Origin: an uncultured Collinsella sp.
GTDB lineage: Bacteria; Actinomycetota; Coriobacteriia; Coriobacteriales; Coriobacteriaceae
Direction: 5' to 3'
Length of the DNA stretch: 6,684 nucleotides
Assembly (NCBI GenBank): GCA_900551815.1
Contig: URXE01000084.1
Location: forward strand, 1-6,684
Part shown: one piece after another, positions 6,006-6,684 of the stretch
Layout: each line of letters starts with the position of its first letter
How positions within the stretch are numbered: the stretch's first letter is position 1
Position numbers and translations under genes: made by a program
Notes under the pieces: model-generated
Told to the model about the DNA's origin: nothing
Databases searched by the model: none
What the model saw: only the letters and a program-made list of their open reading frames with translations

Positions 6006-6083
6006 AGACGGTCGGCTTAAAAAGCAAGCTGTTATGCCGCGTCCCCCGTGGTAAACCCCACGCTATTCCGTCGGTCGGCGGCC
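6001..6083 (-). ncRNA. ZTP riboswitch (pfl motif) aptamer controlling fhs
   Basis: Read on the minus strand, the leader has an outer stem GCCGC (6082-6078) with GCGGC (6040-6036), the segment GACCGACGG, and an inner hairpin CGTGG (6062-6058) with CCACG (6051-6047). A G-run, GGGGGA, follows the hairpin. After a linker with a small aagc/gctt hairpin (6015-6029) comes CCGTCTGGGCT (6011-6001). The last matches the highly conserved CCGCCUGGGC signature of the pfl motif with one change. The G-run after the inner hairpin also fits the motif; the 5' segment is a looser match. Position is strong support: pfl RNAs are known upstream of fhs and other 10-formyl-folate genes and sense ZTP/ZMP, which accumulate when 10-formyl-tetrahydrofolate is low. 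Recognition is by eye. Confidence 0.85.
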
Positions 6084-6095
6084 TTGCATAGTGTT

Positions 6096-6125
6096 ACTGT
6101 ACCACACTACCAACAGGTTTGTCAA
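6096..6125 (-). promoter_or_regulatory. Promoter of the fhs riboswitch transcript
   Basis: On the minus strand the -35 box is a perfect TTGACA (6125-6120). After 18 bp comes the -10 box TACAGT (6101-6096), preceded by TGG, which gives an extended -10 (TGn). Transcription should start near 6089, giving a leader of about 145 nt that holds the whole riboswitch and its terminator. The -35 box begins only 12 nt past the stop codon of the upstream gene. Confidence 0.85.
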
Positions 6126-6137
6126 GGGCGACTTTTT

Positions 6138-6684
6138 TTATTGCAACGGCAGCGTGACAGCACGGCTTTCGTCCGCATGGTATCCGCTGCCGAACAGATA
6201 CCGGAACTCGCTGATTTTTGCTACCTGCGCGGGGTCTGCGGTGTAGTAGTCGATGCGGCAGCTGATGATGCCGGTGGTCGGGTCCACGGTGCTGCTGCGC
6301 ATGGCATAGGAATTGGTGTTCGTGTCGATATATTCCTCGTCCTGCGGCGTCAGCTCACAGCTCTGCGCATAGCCGTAGGGTACCATCTGCCACGTCAGTG
6401 CCCGCCCCTGCACGGCAAAGTTCTGCAGGGTGTAGCCGCCCGCATCGCTGGTGGCAATTTTCACGCCCTGCTGCATTTCGTCCACGGTCACGGTGCGCTC
6501 CTCGTATTCGTACACACCGCTGTGGTACACGGGGGTAAAGGTGATGCTTTGGGCATTTTCGGCCGGCACGGTATAGGCAACAGCACCGCCGGATACGCCG
6601 TCGGGGGAGCTGGGCAGCAGTTCCCGCCCCGTATCGTCGGTCAGGATCATTCCGCCGTTGAAGATCACAGGGTTGTCCGCATCC
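6138..6684 (-). CDS. 3' part of a probable extracytoplasmic beta-rich protein (partial)
   Basis: The frame is open from the window edge to TAA (6138-6140). It gives at least 181 residues, DADNPVIFNGGMILTDD through ESRAVTLPLQ. A GTG at 6666-6668 lies in frame, but the frame continues upstream through D-A-D-N-P with no ribosome site, so the true start lies outside the window. The sequence is rich in Thr, Val, Tyr and Gly and alternates short beta strands (AVAYTVP, SITFTPVYHS, ERTVTV, RIDYYTA). It has one Cys in SCEL and one in SCRI, with no membrane helix in the visible part. The style recalls the outer domains of anti-sigma-factor-type membrane proteins in Firmicutes (DUF4179/DUF5643-like), but this is weak. 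Codons such as GAA, GCG, CCG and CGG appear more often than in the other genes. No terminator lies between it and the fhs promoter. Confidence 0.8.
   Translation of the reverse strand, partial: DADNPVIFNGGMILTDDTGRELLPSSPDGVSGGAVAYTVPAENAQSITFTPVYHSGVYEYEERTVTVDEMQQGVKIATSDAGGYTLQNFAVQGRALTWQMVPYGYAQSCELTPQDEEYIDTNTNSYAMRSSTVDPTTGIISCRIDYYTADPAQVAKISEFRYLFGSGYHADESRAVTLPLQ

Noticed and set aside
4390..6054. 554-residue plus-strand open frame opposite fhs
   Set aside because: fhs is unmistakable on the minus strand, and the plus-strand frame crosses the riboswitch leader and has no family features.
6666..6668. GTG start for the right-end gene
   Set aside because: The frame continues upstream to the window edge and there is no Shine-Dalgarno before it; the gene is simply truncated by the window.

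Overview
The window is high-GC, gene-dense bacterial DNA that looks like a human-gut Coriobacteriia genome, most likely Collinsella or a close relative. The reasons are a strong preference for G/C-ending codons, single-pass membrane proteins with proline/glutamine-rich cytoplasmic tails, a zinc-ribbon-headed membrane protein, and a folate-dependent fermentative gene (fhs). This assignment is a judgement from style, not a database match.

Layout: positions 1-128 hold the 3' end of an unidentified plus-strand gene. It converges, across a two-way terminator (137-208), on a minus-strand gene (239-1195) for a 318-residue single-pass membrane protein with a PASTA-like outer domain and C-terminal heptad repeats. 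That gene is divergent from a small plus-strand gene (1332-1568) for a 78-residue protein with a C-x4-C-x2-C-x2-C cluster. From 1858 to 3879 (minus) lies a 673-residue protein with an N-terminal zinc ribbon, one membrane segment, a DFDGDG calcium-type loop and a C-terminal domain resembling DUF3298/RsiV; it has its own terminator (1794-1831). From 4279 to 5943 (minus) is a complete fhs (formate-tetrahydrofolate ligase), also with its own terminator. Its 5' leader (about 5944-6089) carries a strong promoter, a ZTP (pfl) riboswitch and an intrinsic-terminator expression platform. At 6138-6684 (minus) is the 3' part of a gene for a probable extracytoplasmic beta-rich protein, cut by the window end.

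The least ordinary part is a pair of related elements, A (1588-1750) and B (3983-4142), on either side of the 673-residue gene. Each has long inverted arms around a loop of almost equal size (102 and 104 nt). The loops share the motif AACAAAACCGCAGGTARACG and a second motif, ATGGTCG, at the same offsets. The arms share only an inner TACTACG/CGTAGTA and an outer CCAAAA/TTTT. The arm sequence between these differs between A and B, yet remains perfectly self-complementary within each copy. That is the signature of a conserved structured RNA or DNA element rather than of simple duplicated sequence. I do not recognise the family.

Functionally, only the fhs unit can be interpreted with confidence: ZTP, which accumulates when 10-formyl-tetrahydrofolate is short, would lift termination and raise ligase production. 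The two membrane proteins look like envelope or signalling proteins, but no partner is visible here. Everything at or beyond the right-hand gene has a somewhat different codon style, which may reflect transfer or a contig junction.
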